64,000 nucleotides of DNA from Phycisphaerae bacterium (GTDB lineage: Bacteria; Planctomycetota; Phycisphaerae; Sedimentisphaerales; Anaerobacaceae): assembly GCA_028714855.1 (NCBI GenBank), contig JAQTLP010000004.1:1-64000 (forward strand), given 5' to 3'. Below are positions 1 to 7,572 of the stretch, piece after piece. Positions within the stretch are counted from its first letter, which is position 1. The number at the start of each line of letters is the position of its first letter. A model generated the notes under the pieces. That model saw nothing but the letters and a program-made list of their open reading frames with translations, was not told where the DNA came from and did not search any database. The translations under genes and the position numbers were made by a program.

Positions 1-35
1 AGCCCGTACAATCGCTTCCATAATTCGCCTTCCAT
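1..35 (-). CDS. 5' tip of a divergent gene, partial
   Basis: On the minus strand an ATG at 35-33 opens a frame that runs off the window edge (MEGELWKRLYG so far). A good Shine-Dalgarno sequence, AAGGAGA, lies 5 bases upstream of the ATG, and this is the main evidence for a real start. Eleven codons are too few to assign a family. The gene would be divergent from xseA. Confidence 0.45.
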   Translation of the reverse strand, partial: MEGELWKRLYG

Positions 36-153
36 AACATCTCCTTTCAAAGGAATTCTATTCAGGAGTATTATGAAGGCGAATTTCTTAGGGCGCAAGG
101 ACTTATATCACTTGGCGCAAAAAGTTGGAAACTGGGGGCTAAATATTTTTGAG

Positions 154-179
154 ATTGCCGCGGCCTTCGGCCTCGCAAT
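154..179. repeat. Palindromic intergenic repeat
   Basis: An imperfect inverted repeat: ATTGC-CGCGGCC pairs with GGCCTCGCAAT across a short TTC loop, with one bulged base. It lies upstream of xseA. Short palindromes of the form GATTGC...GCAATGAC are scattered in many bacterial genomes. Nothing shows whether this one is mobile or regulatory. Confidence 0.45.
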
Positions 180-250
180 GACACCCACCAGTTTTGATAT
201 TCGGATAGATAAATTGAAGAGCGGGGGTTTTGGGCTTATAATGGGGGCAG

Positions 251-1546
251 ATGAAAAACGGGACGAAGATATATACGGTCAGCCAGATAAATACGCTAAT
301 CAAGGGGATTCTGGAAAATAATCTGCCCGGAAGGCTGACAATCACAGGCGAGATAACGGACTGGAAGCTGCACCACAGCGGGCATTGCTACTTTTTGCTG
401 AAAGACGAAGAAGCGGTGCTGCCGTGCGTAATGTGGAAGAGCAGTTTCAGCAAGTTAAAATTCAGGCCTGAGAACGGTATGGCGGTTTTCGGCACGGGGT
501 TTATAGATGTCTATGAGCCGCAAGGGAAATTCCAGTTTTATGTCGAAAGGATAGAGCCGGCAGGGGTGGGGGCGCTGCAGTTGGCTTTCGAGCAGATGGT
601 GAGGAAGCTTGCGGCGGAGGGGCTTTTCGAAGAGGAACACAAAAAACCGATTCCGCCTTACCCGGAAAGGATTGGGATATTGACCAGCGAGTCAGGCGCG
701 GCGATAGAGGACATTAAAGACAGTATCTGGAACCGCTGGCCCTGCGTGAAATTGTTTTTATACCCTGTGCAGGTACAGGGTGAAGGGGCGGCGGCGGAGA
801 TAGCGGCGGCCATCAGAGATGTAAACAGACGCAATAAAAAACTTAAACTCGATATTCTGATTGTCGGCAGGGGCGGCGGGTCGATGGAGGATTTGTGGGC
901 GTTCAATGAGGAGGTTCTGGCGAGGGCGATTTTCGATTCGAAAATACCTGTTATAAGCGCGGTCGGTCACGAGGTTGACACCACAATCGCGGATTTGGTC
1001 GCCGACAGAAGGGCCTCGACGCCGACAAAAGCGGGCGTTGTGGCGGTTCCCGATATGCGGCAGGTGCTGGAGGATTTAGAAAATAAAAAAGAAAGTTTGA
1101 ACAGAAACATAATTTTGTGCGTGCAGGACAGGGGACAGCTATTGGATGATGCATTCACGGGGTTGGCAGGTGTGCTAAAAGAATTAATGGCGGAGGGGAA
1201 GGACAAATTACACAGCTTTTATGAGCAGGTTATTAAGATTGAGCCGCACCGGCTTTTGGGCAGAAAAACAGTTGAGCTGAATGACTGGAAAAACCGGGCA
1301 GGTGCATCGGTGAAGGCGATTATGAATAAATGCGGGATGCAATTTGAAACGCAGAAGAGCCGGTTGACAGGTTTAAATCCCAAATCGGTTTTACAGCGAG
1401 GATACAGCATTACAACCAATAAAAGGACTGGCCTTTTGGTGAAGAATTTGGCGGATATACAGATTGAAGACTGCATAATTACCGAGCTTGCCGGCGAGAA
1501 TTTGATTGAAAGTAAAGTGACAAACAAGCAAAATAGAAACAAATAA
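251..1546 (+). CDS. xseA: Exodeoxyribonuclease VII large subunit
   Basis: Catalytic large subunit of exonuclease VII, which degrades single-stranded DNA to oligonucleotides together with several XseB subunits in the cytoplasm. The 431-residue length is normal for the family. An N-terminal OB-fold (about residues 5-105, with HHSGHCYFLLKDE) is followed by the catalytic domain with PERIGILTSESGAAI, LIVGRGGGSMEDLWAFN and SAVGHEVDTTIADLVADRRASTP, all family signatures. The C-terminal third is the usual coiled-coil region, ending in the conserved L-x-RGYSI segment. The ATG at 251 follows a G-rich stretch and places the conserved IYTVSQIN at the usual distance from the N terminus. xseB follows after 14 bases, so the two form an operon. 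Confidence 0.95.
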   Translation: MKNGTKIYTVSQINTLIKGILENNLPGRLTITGEITDWKLHHSGHCYFLLKDEEAVLPCVMWKSSFSKLKFRPENGMAVFGTGFIDVYEPQGKFQFYVERIEPAGVGALQLAFEQMVRKLAAEGLFEEEHKKPIPPYPERIGILTSESGAAIEDIKDSIWNRWPCVKLFLYPVQVQGEGAAAEIAAAIRDVNRRNKKLKLDILIVGRGGGSMEDLWAFNEEVLARAIFDSKIPVISAVGHEVDTTIADLVADRRASTPTKAGVVAVPDMRQVLEDLENKKESLNRNIILCVQDRGQLLDDAFTGLAGVLKELMAEGKDKLHSFYEQVIKIEPHRLLGRKTVELNDWKNRAGASVKAIMNKCGMQFETQKSRLTGLNPKSVLQRGYSITTNKRTGLLVKNLADIQIEDCIITELAGENLIESKVTNKQNRNK

Positions 1547-1560
1547 ATCGGGGTCTGATT

Positions 1561-1785
1561 ATGGCAAAAGACGAGAAGAAAAATGATGTCGGGAAAATGA
1601 GCTTCGAAGAGGCAATCAAGGAGCTGACCGATATTGTCGGCAAAATAGAGCAGGGCAAAATACCGCTTCAGGATAGTCTCGAACAATATGAAAAGGGGAT
1701 GGCCCTGATTAAGCACTGCAAGGGCATACTTGAAAAAGCTGAGAAGCGGATTGAGAAGATAAGCAAAGAAGAGAATTCAGAATAG
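1561..1785 (+). CDS. xseB: Exodeoxyribonuclease VII small subunit
   Basis: Small subunit of exonuclease VII (74 residues, the usual size). It binds the coiled-coil part of XseA. Family features visible are SFEEAIKELTDIVGKIEQGKIPLQDSLEQYEKG (split here only by description) followed by a basic, Glu/Lys-rich helix. It starts 14 bases after xseA and stops 4 bases before the tRNA-Leu gene, so the transcript may run into the tRNA. Confidence 0.95.
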   Translation: MAKDEKKNDVGKMSFEEAIKELTDIVGKIEQGKIPLQDSLEQYEKGMALIKHCKGILEKAEKRIEKISKEENSE

Positions 1786-1789
1786 GATC

Positions 1790-1872
1790 GCGAGCGTGGC
1801 GGAACTGGCAGACGCGCAAGGTTTAGGTCCTTGTGTCCTATGGACGTGTAGGTTCGACTCCTATCGCTCGCA
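1790..1872 (+). tRNA. tRNA-Leu (anticodon UAG)
   Basis: The sequence folds as a class II tRNA. The acceptor stem GCGAGCG pairs with CGCTCGC, and the discriminator base is A at 1872. The D arm contains GGCAGACGC. The anticodon stem CAAGG/CCTTG encloses a TTTAGGT loop, giving anticodon TAG. A long variable arm (GTCCTATGGAC) precedes the T arm with GGTTCGACTCC. The TAG anticodon and long variable arm identify tRNA-Leu reading CUA. CCA is not encoded. Confidence 0.95.
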
Positions 1873-1903
1873 GTTGCAGGAGCAGCAAAGACTTATGGCA
1901 ATA

Positions 1904-1932
1904 TTGACCGAAATATTGTAATCTAATATAAG
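1904..1932 (+). promoter_or_regulatory. Sigma70-type promoter of the glycan cluster
   Basis: TTGACC (1904-1909) and TATAAG (1927-1932) are separated by 17 bases, a near-consensus housekeeping promoter. It lies about 30 bases before the ATG of the nucleotide-sugar dehydrogenase gene, which also has an AGGA ribosome-binding site. It is the likely promoter for the genes from 1962 onward. Confidence 0.65.
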
Positions 1933-1961
1933 ACAGAGTTAATCTTTGCAGGAAAATAGTT

Positions 1962-3161
1962 ATGGGAAAATTTTCTTATGACGTATGCGTGGTCGGCGGG
2001 CTGGGGCATATTGGCCTGCCTTTGGGGATATCGTTTGCCAAGGTGGGGAAAAAAGTAATACTTTACGATATAAACAAAGATTCAATCGATACGGTATCGA
2101 AAGGCAAGATGCCTTTTTCAGAGGTCGGTGCGGAAAAGCCGCTGCAGGAAACAATCAATAAAACCCTGTTTATCAGCTCTGACAGGAATGTAATATCTCA
2201 AAGCCATTTCGTTATACTGACAATCGGCACGCCTATAGACGAGCATCTCAACCCGCAATTTACCCTTTTTAAAAAGTTTTTTGACGAGATAATCTTCCTG
2301 CTGAACGACCAGCAGCACATAATTATAAGAAGCACCGTTTATCCGGGGACAACAGAAAAGATAACAGAGCTGCTGCGGCAAAACGGCAAGAAGACGCGTG
2401 TTTCTTTCTGCCCGGAGAGGATAGCCGAGGGCAAGGCAATAGAGGAGGTTAGAAGCCTTCCGCAAATAATCGCCGCTTTCGACGACGACTCAATCCGCGA
2501 AGCAAGCGAACTGTTCCTGAATCTGACGACCCAGACAATACCGCTCAAACCCATCGAAGCCGAGCTGGCGAAACTTTACACGAATGTATGGAGATACCTG
2601 CAATTTGCGATTTCCAACCAGTTCTACCAGATTGCGGTCCAGAACAACCTGGATTTTTATAAAATATTCGACGCTGTAACCAACAATTATCCGCGCACGA
2701 AGGGGTTCGCCAAGGCGGGTTTTGCGGCAGGGCCGTGCCTGTTTAAGGACACTATGCAGCTTGCGGCGTTCGCGAACAACAGCTTTTTCCTCGGCCACGC
2801 GGCGATGCTGATAAACGAAGGGCTGCCGAATTTCATTGTTCAGAAACTGAAAGAAAAGCACAATCTCAAAACAAAGGTTGTCGGCATACTGGGGATGGCC
2901 TTCAAGGGTGACAGCGACGACAGCCGGGAGTCACTCTCGTACAAATTGAAAAAAGTCCTGACTATCGAAGCCGCACAGGTTCTTTGTTCAGACTCGCACG
3001 TAAAAGATGCCACACTTGTGCCGGTGGAGACGCTGATAAAAAAATCGGACATTATTATTATCGGGGCGACGCATTCGGAATACAAAAAACTCAAACTCGA
3101 TTTCTCATCGAAGACGGTTGTCGATATGTGGAACTTTTTCGGTCTTGGAGGAATATTTTAA
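1962..3161 (+). CDS. UDP-glucose/GDP-mannose dehydrogenase family protein
   Basis: A nucleotide-sugar dehydrogenase of 399 residues. The family oxidises C6 of a UDP- or GDP-hexose to the uronic acid with two NAD+. The N-terminal Rossmann motif is GGLGHIGLPLG; TIGTPID and IIRSTVYPGTTE follow, then the central EAELAKLYTNVWRYLQFAISNQF. The active-site-type segment GPCLFKDTMQL contains GPC, with the Cys expected to be catalytic. The C-terminal domain has LGMAFKGDSDDSRESLSYKL, the usual substrate-pocket motif. The length is slightly below the family's common 420-440. The exact sugar cannot be told from sequence. It heads a cluster with an epimerase and glycosyltransferase, so it probably supplies a uronic acid or related precursor for surface glycan. 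Confidence 0.85.
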   Translation: MGKFSYDVCVVGGLGHIGLPLGISFAKVGKKVILYDINKDSIDTVSKGKMPFSEVGAEKPLQETINKTLFISSDRNVISQSHFVILTIGTPIDEHLNPQFTLFKKFFDEIIFLLNDQQHIIIRSTVYPGTTEKITELLRQNGKKTRVSFCPERIAEGKAIEEVRSLPQIIAAFDDDSIREASELFLNLTTQTIPLKPIEAELAKLYTNVWRYLQFAISNQFYQIAVQNNLDFYKIFDAVTNNYPRTKGFAKAGFAAGPCLFKDTMQLAAFANNSFFLGHAAMLINEGLPNFIVQKLKEKHNLKTKVVGILGMAFKGDSDDSRESLSYKLKKVLTIEAAQVLCSDSHVKDATLVPVETLIKKSDIIIIGATHSEYKKLKLDFSSKTVVDMWNFFGLGGIF

Positions 3162-3162
3162 A

Positions 3163-4182
3163 ATGAAAATTCTTGTTACAGGCTCAGCGGGTTTCATTGG
3201 AGGATACCTTGTAGAGGAGCTGCTCGAACGCGGGCACGAGATTGTCGGAATTGATAATTACTCGAAGTACGGCGAAGTCGTGAAAAGTTACGACAAACAT
3301 CCCCACTATACCTTCGTGCGGGGCGACGCTAAAGACGTCGAGCTGATGAAACGTTTGGCAGCGGACTGCGACCAGATTGTCGGGCTGGCAGCAATCATCG
3401 GCGGAATAACGCTGTTCCACGAACTCGCATACGACCTTCTTGCCGAGAACGAAAGAATAATGGCCTCCACCTTCGATGCGGCGATATGGGCCTTCAAAAC
3501 CAAAAAGCTAAAGAAAGTAAACATAGTGTCCTCTTCGATGGTTTTCGAGAGCACGGAAATCTTTCCCACTCCCGAAGGAGAACAGCTGAAATGCCCGCCT
3601 CCATTGTCAACGTATGGTTTCCAGAAATTGGCCTGCGAGTATTTCGCCAAGGGCGCCTTCGAGCAATACAAACTGCCTTACACCATAATAAGGCCTTTCA
3701 ACGCGATAGGCACGGGAGAGAAAAAAGCGATGATGGAACGGGAGATATTTTCCGGCAATATTAAGCTTGCGATGAGCCATGTTGTCCCCGACCTGGTACA
3801 GAAGGTATTAAAGGGCCAGGACCCTCTTCATATTCTCGGCAAGGGTAACCAGATTCGCCATTATACCTATGCGGGCGACCTGGCAAGCGGTATGCGTATC
3901 TGCATCGAAAGTGAAAAGGCGGTTAACGACGATTTTAATATTTCCACGCCCGTCTCTACCACCGTGATGGAGCTGGCGGAGACAATTTGGAAAAAAGTAA
4001 ACGGCGATAAGCCCTTCAGGTACGTATGCGACAACCCATTCGAATATGACGTGCAGAAACGCGTTCCTTCCACGGAAAAATCCGAGAGAATTCTTAATAT
4101 CGAATGCAAAACCACTTTGGACGAGGCACTCGACGAGATTATTCCCTGGATAAAACAGCAGATTGAATTAGGAGGCTTTTAA
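3163..4182 (+). CDS. NAD-dependent epimerase/dehydratase (extended SDR)
   Basis: A 339-residue extended short-chain dehydrogenase acting on a nucleotide sugar. It has the N-terminal NAD-binding motif GSAGFIGGYL, an SSS segment (VSSSMVFEST), the catalytic YGFQK (YxxxK) and the IRPFNAIG motif typical of UDP-sugar epimerases and dehydratases. An in-frame upstream start at 3118 exists. The ATG at 3163 is better, because GGAGG sits 12 bases before it and the nucleotide-binding motif then starts at residue 7, as usual. It follows the dehydrogenase gene by one base. Its last about 55 bases are partly duplicated at 5458-5508. The reaction (4-epimerase, decarboxylase or dehydratase) is not decidable here. 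Confidence 0.85.
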   Translation: MKILVTGSAGFIGGYLVEELLERGHEIVGIDNYSKYGEVVKSYDKHPHYTFVRGDAKDVELMKRLAADCDQIVGLAAIIGGITLFHELAYDLLAENERIMASTFDAAIWAFKTKKLKKVNIVSSSMVFESTEIFPTPEGEQLKCPPPLSTYGFQKLACEYFAKGAFEQYKLPYTIIRPFNAIGTGEKKAMMEREIFSGNIKLAMSHVVPDLVQKVLKGQDPLHILGKGNQIRHYTYAGDLASGMRICIESEKAVNDDFNISTPVSTTVMELAETIWKKVNGDKPFRYVCDNPFEYDVQKRVPSTEKSERILNIECKTTLDEALDEIIPWIKQQIELGGF

Positions 4183-4196
4183 AATCGGACTATTAA

Positions 4197-5387
4197 ATGT
4201 CTAAACAACAATTACTAACTCCGAGTGTCGTAATTATAGCAGGTTGCATATTACTTATTTTTATGGGAGTGCTGCCTGTCCTGTTCTCGTTTGCTCCGGC
4301 GCCAAGTCTCAAGTTGTTTTTGGAATCACCTGTGTTAAAATTCACAGGAAAAGCTCTGGTATTGCTGTTTTTGCTCGGCATAATTTTCCTGATTGCCAAA
4401 CTGGATTCTATGCCAATGCCGATGAAATTCATTCTTTACGCCAGTTTTTTGCTTTTGTCCTTTTTTTTAACTGATTTGCATTATTACACGGTAGACACCA
4501 AAAGATTACAGTGGCAGGTAAATCAGTACGTCAATATACTTGCAGGGCAGGAGTGTGTACCTCATCAATATCGTTTTCTGCCACAGGGTATCCTCTGGTG
4601 GATGGTTTTGTTCAGCGGAGATTTTCTTTTTGCGTACTACATATACCGTTTGTTTTTTACGTTTGCGGTATGTCTTTCGCTTTACAAGTTAAGCAGGATG
4701 TACAACCCACATAAGGATTCGCTCATAGTCGTTCTTCTATATGCGATTTTCTATCCGCTTTCAATTCGTTATTACTATGGCAATCTGCTGGACCCTATGT
4801 TTCATTCCATTTTTATTCTGGCGCTGATGTACTGTCAAAAAAGAAAAATTCGGGAGGTCTTTTTTCTCGTAACTATGGGAATGTTCGTAAAGGAAACAGT
4901 TATTCTGGCGGTGCCGTGTTACTATTTGTTGAATATGGAATTGCTGCATTCCGTGCGAAAAAAAGTGATTTTGAAGCTGGGCTTGCTGGTTGGTTGGTGT
5001 TTATTGTTATTCTTGGCGTGCAGAATTCCCTTTGGTTTCCGTTATAACATTAAGACTATCAATGGGGTGGAGCAACTTATGATTCTGAGGAATTTTGGGC
5101 GTTCAGTGGGGCTGGCAGGATACCTGCATCCGATATTGTTTATCTTCATGTGGATTCCAATTTTGATTTTCTATAGAAAGTATCTTTCTCGTTCTCTGTT
5201 CTATACTAGTATATACTTGGCTGTATCTTTTTACCTGACGAATCTGTGCTTTGGATGGAATACCGAGTCGCGAAACTTTGTTCCTGCTCTTTGCATGCTT
5301 CTTATCTCAACGGTGAGCATCTTCAATCAGATTAAAGTTAAAGCTGTTGAAAAGAGCCGGATTAGTAAGAGCTGTTCCTCGCCCTGA
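4197..5387 (+). CDS. Polytopic membrane protein, glycan cluster
   Basis: I do not recognise the family. The 396-residue protein is almost entirely hydrophobic, with about ten membrane spans and a short basic C-terminal tail (KAVEKSRISKS). The arrangement, a hydrophobic N-terminal span, a loop with tryptophan and charged residues, then tightly packed spans, resembles GT-C type glycosyltransferases or glycan-repeat polymerases, but no catalytic DxD-type loop is convincing. It sits 14 bases after the epimerase gene and before a GT2 glycosyltransferase, so a role in surface-glycan assembly is inferred from context only. Confidence 0.6.
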   Translation: MSKQQLLTPSVVIIAGCILLIFMGVLPVLFSFAPAPSLKLFLESPVLKFTGKALVLLFLLGIIFLIAKLDSMPMPMKFILYASFLLLSFFLTDLHYYTVDTKRLQWQVNQYVNILAGQECVPHQYRFLPQGILWWMVLFSGDFLFAYYIYRLFFTFAVCLSLYKLSRMYNPHKDSLIVVLLYAIFYPLSIRYYYGNLLDPMFHSIFILALMYCQKRKIREVFFLVTMGMFVKETVILAVPCYYLLNMELLHSVRKKVILKLGLLVGWCLLLFLACRIPFGFRYNIKTINGVEQLMILRNFGRSVGLAGYLHPILFIFMWIPILIFYRKYLSRSLFYTSIYLAVSFYLTNLCFGWNTESRNFVPALCMLLISTVSIFNQIKVKAVEKSRISKSCSSP

Positions 5388-5457
5388 TTAAAGTAAAGGT
5401 GTAATGAAAAAGAATTAAGGAAGAACCCACCGGTCGTGGACGGCCCACATTAGGCCA

Positions 5458-5508
5458 GGCACTTGACGAATTCCGTGGATAAAATAGCAGATTGAATTAG
5501 GAGGTTTC
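5458..5508 (+). pseudogene. Duplicated 3' end of the epimerase gene
   Basis: These bases closely match the last about 55 bases of the epimerase gene at 4125-4181. GGCACT-GACGA, GGATAAAA-AGCAGATTGAATTAGGAGG and the flanking bases agree, with a 3-base deletion and a few substitutions. The copy is not in a long reading frame. It supplies the AGGAGG ribosome-binding site of the next gene (start 5513). It looks like a scar from duplication or replacement of a gene cassette that once followed a second epimerase copy. Confidence 0.75.
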
Positions 5509-5512
5509 GAAA

Positions 5513-6226
5513 TTGGAACTGGGGATAATAATTCCTGTTTACAACGAACAGACAAATATAGAAGCTACATTTCTTGCCATCGAGCAGAAAGTTCATACGC
5601 CTCATAAGATTTATATTGTTTACGACTTCGACGAGGACAATACCCTGCCGGTTGTCAAAAAGATGCAGCAGAAGGGCCTGCCTGTGGAACTATTGAAAAA
5701 TCCCACACCCGGTGTTGCACATGCAATCAGAACAGGGCTGCGAAATTCTCACGGAGACTGTTTGCTTGTTACAATGGCCGACCTTTCCGACGATTACGCC
5801 GTGGTAGACCAGATGTGCCAGCTGATGTCACAGGGTTATGATGTTGTCTGCGGTTCCAGATATATGAAAGGCGGAAAACAGATTGGCGGCCCGTTTATCA
5901 AAAAACAGATTTCCCGCGCAGCGGGAGTATCTCTTAAGTATCTTGCAGGGATACCCACTCACGATGTCACGAACAGTTTTAAGCTTTATAGAAAAACTAT
6001 GCTGGACAATATTGAAATCCAAAGCGAAAACGGTTTTGAAATCGGGATGGAAATAGTCGTCAAGGCCTATTTTTCAGGATACAAAATTACAGAACTACCC
6101 TGCACATGGACTGACCGGCAGGCCGGTAGCTCCAGGTTCAGAATATTCAAATGGCTGCCGAAGTACCTAAGGTGGTACTTTTATGCGTTAAAAAAAACTT
6201 TGCGCAAGATGTTTCGGCCTTGCTGA
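5513..6226 (+). CDS. GT2 family, dolichol-phosphate mannosyltransferase-like
   Basis: A family 2 glycosyltransferase of 237 residues, of the DPM1/polyprenol-phosphate sugar transferase type. These move a sugar from a nucleotide donor to a polyprenyl phosphate on the cytoplasmic membrane face. The N-terminal IIIPVYNEQTNIE is the canonical GT2 opening. An acidic donor/metal-binding segment (MADLSDDY) follows, then GSRYMKGG and a C-terminal ELPCTWTDRQAGSSRF like the DPM1 family. No C-terminal membrane spans are present, so it is the short soluble form. The start is TTG with AGGAGG 8 bases upstream, and that site lies in the duplicated epimerase scrap. The following two genes encode membrane proteins that could use the lipid-linked sugar (inference). 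Confidence 0.85.
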   Translation: MELGIIIPVYNEQTNIEATFLAIEQKVHTPHKIYIVYDFDEDNTLPVVKKMQQKGLPVELLKNPTPGVAHAIRTGLRNSHGDCLLVTMADLSDDYAVVDQMCQLMSQGYDVVCGSRYMKGGKQIGGPFIKKQISRAAGVSLKYLAGIPTHDVTNSFKLYRKTMLDNIEIQSENGFEIGMEIVVKAYFSGYKITELPCTWTDRQAGSSRFRIFKWLPKYLRWYFYALKKTLRKMFRPC

Positions 6227-6248
6227 ATTAAGTTGGGATTAAATTTGT

Positions 6249-7559
6249 ATGCTACCAGCACTTGGAAGAAAGCCGCTTATCGTTATGGCTATGATCCTGC
6301 CAGCCGTGCTCGTTTTTCATTACATACGCAAGTTCGGCCTAACAATACCTTATTATGACCAATGGGAACTTGTTCCCTTGCTCGAAAAAATGCATAATCA
6401 CACCCTTACTCTGTCTGACCTCTGGAGACAGCACAACGAACACCGGATAATATTTCCCAAAATTTTGATGCTGGTTCTTGCTCACTTTTCAAACTGGAAT
6501 ATTTTTCTCGAACTGTGCGCGAACATGGTAATAGCGACTTTTATCTTCCTGTTTCTCCTATCCATACTTCGCAGCACCTCGGACATAACTTCTTTTTGGA
6601 TGAAGATATTTTTTTCTTTGATGGTATTTTCCATGTTCCAGTATGAAAACTGGTCGTGGGGTTGGCAGATGCAGATTTTTCTTTCCGTCCTTGGCTCTGT
6701 TGTCGCAATATGGGCTGCAAATAAATGGAAGGGCAGAGGCATCGGCCTTGCAGTCGCAGTATCGGGTGCAGTATTATCCAGTTACTCTTTCAATACTGGG
6801 CTGGTGACATGGCCTGCCGTGCTTGTTGTTATGCTGCTGCGGAAAGAATGGAAACGAAAGCATATTGTAATACTGCTGCTGGCCTGTATCGCGACCATCC
6901 TGCTCTACTATTATAATTTTGCAAAATGTCGTTCTCACTCATTCCTGTTCTTTTTCCTAAAACATCCCTACCTTTACGCCAGATTTGTATTAACATATTT
7001 AGGCGCCTCTCTTGGCTTGAAGTATTATTTCGCCCCTATAGTAGCACTGATTATCCTGGCTTTAATCTCATTGGCAATTATCAATATTTGGCGATTTGAC
7101 AGACAGAAACTGCGCGAGTTGGCGCCCTGGCTGGCGCTGGCGTTATACGCAATTATAGCTGCCTGTATAACAGGAGTGGGAAGGACAGTCAACGGATGGG
7201 AACAGGCTTTCGCCAGCAGATATACTACTATTTCCTTTTTCCTGCCGTTATCTACTGCAGTTCTGCTCTGGCACTCGATAAAGCTGAATCCTGCAAGGAA
7301 CAAGAAAAAGCGTTTGAGAAAATTATTATTCACAGTCACAATTACAGCTATGTTTATCCTATTATATATCAGCACCTGTTTTACAGGAGTGCAGGAAATG
7401 GGGATACGAGCGAGGCGTATCAACAGGGCGGCTTTCTGTCTGACCTATCCCCAAATTGCTGACGATTGGTCTCTCAAAATATTATATCCTGAACCTAAAG
7501 TCATTAGGCCGAGAATTAAAGCACTGTCTGACATGGGTATAAAATTTTCAGACCGTTGA
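6249..7559 (+). CDS. Polytopic membrane protein, possible GT-C enzyme
   Basis: A 436-residue membrane protein with roughly ten or eleven hydrophobic spans. After the first span there is an extracytoplasmic-looking loop with PYYDQWELVPLLE and then WRQHNEHRI. An acidic loop after the first span, followed by His/Arg-rich residues, is the pattern of GT-C transferases that use polyprenyl-phosphate sugars. The similarity is only in layout and I cannot name a family. It starts 22 bases after the DPM1-like gene, and 13 bases separate it from the next membrane gene, so the three are probably co-transcribed. Confidence 0.6.
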   Translation: MLPALGRKPLIVMAMILPAVLVFHYIRKFGLTIPYYDQWELVPLLEKMHNHTLTLSDLWRQHNEHRIIFPKILMLVLAHFSNWNIFLELCANMVIATFIFLFLLSILRSTSDITSFWMKIFFSLMVFSMFQYENWSWGWQMQIFLSVLGSVVAIWAANKWKGRGIGLAVAVSGAVLSSYSFNTGLVTWPAVLVVMLLRKEWKRKHIVILLLACIATILLYYYNFAKCRSHSFLFFFLKHPYLYARFVLTYLGASLGLKYYFAPIVALIILALISLAIINIWRFDRQKLRELAPWLALALYAIIAACITGVGRTVNGWEQAFASRYTTISFFLPLSTAVLLWHSIKLNPARNKKKRLRKLLFTVTITAMFILLYISTCFTGVQEMGIRARRINRAAFCLTYPQIADDWSLKILYPEPKVIRPRIKALSDMGIKFSDR

Positions 7560-7572
7560 ATAAATTAAACAA

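Noticed and set aside
73-321. Open frame upstream of and overlapping xseA
   Set aside because: It overlaps the start of xseA in another frame, includes the palindromic repeat at 154-179 and resembles no family.
3118-3162. Upstream start of the epimerase
   Set aside because: It overlaps the dehydrogenase gene end. GGAGG before 3163 and the position of the nucleotide-binding motif favour the later start.
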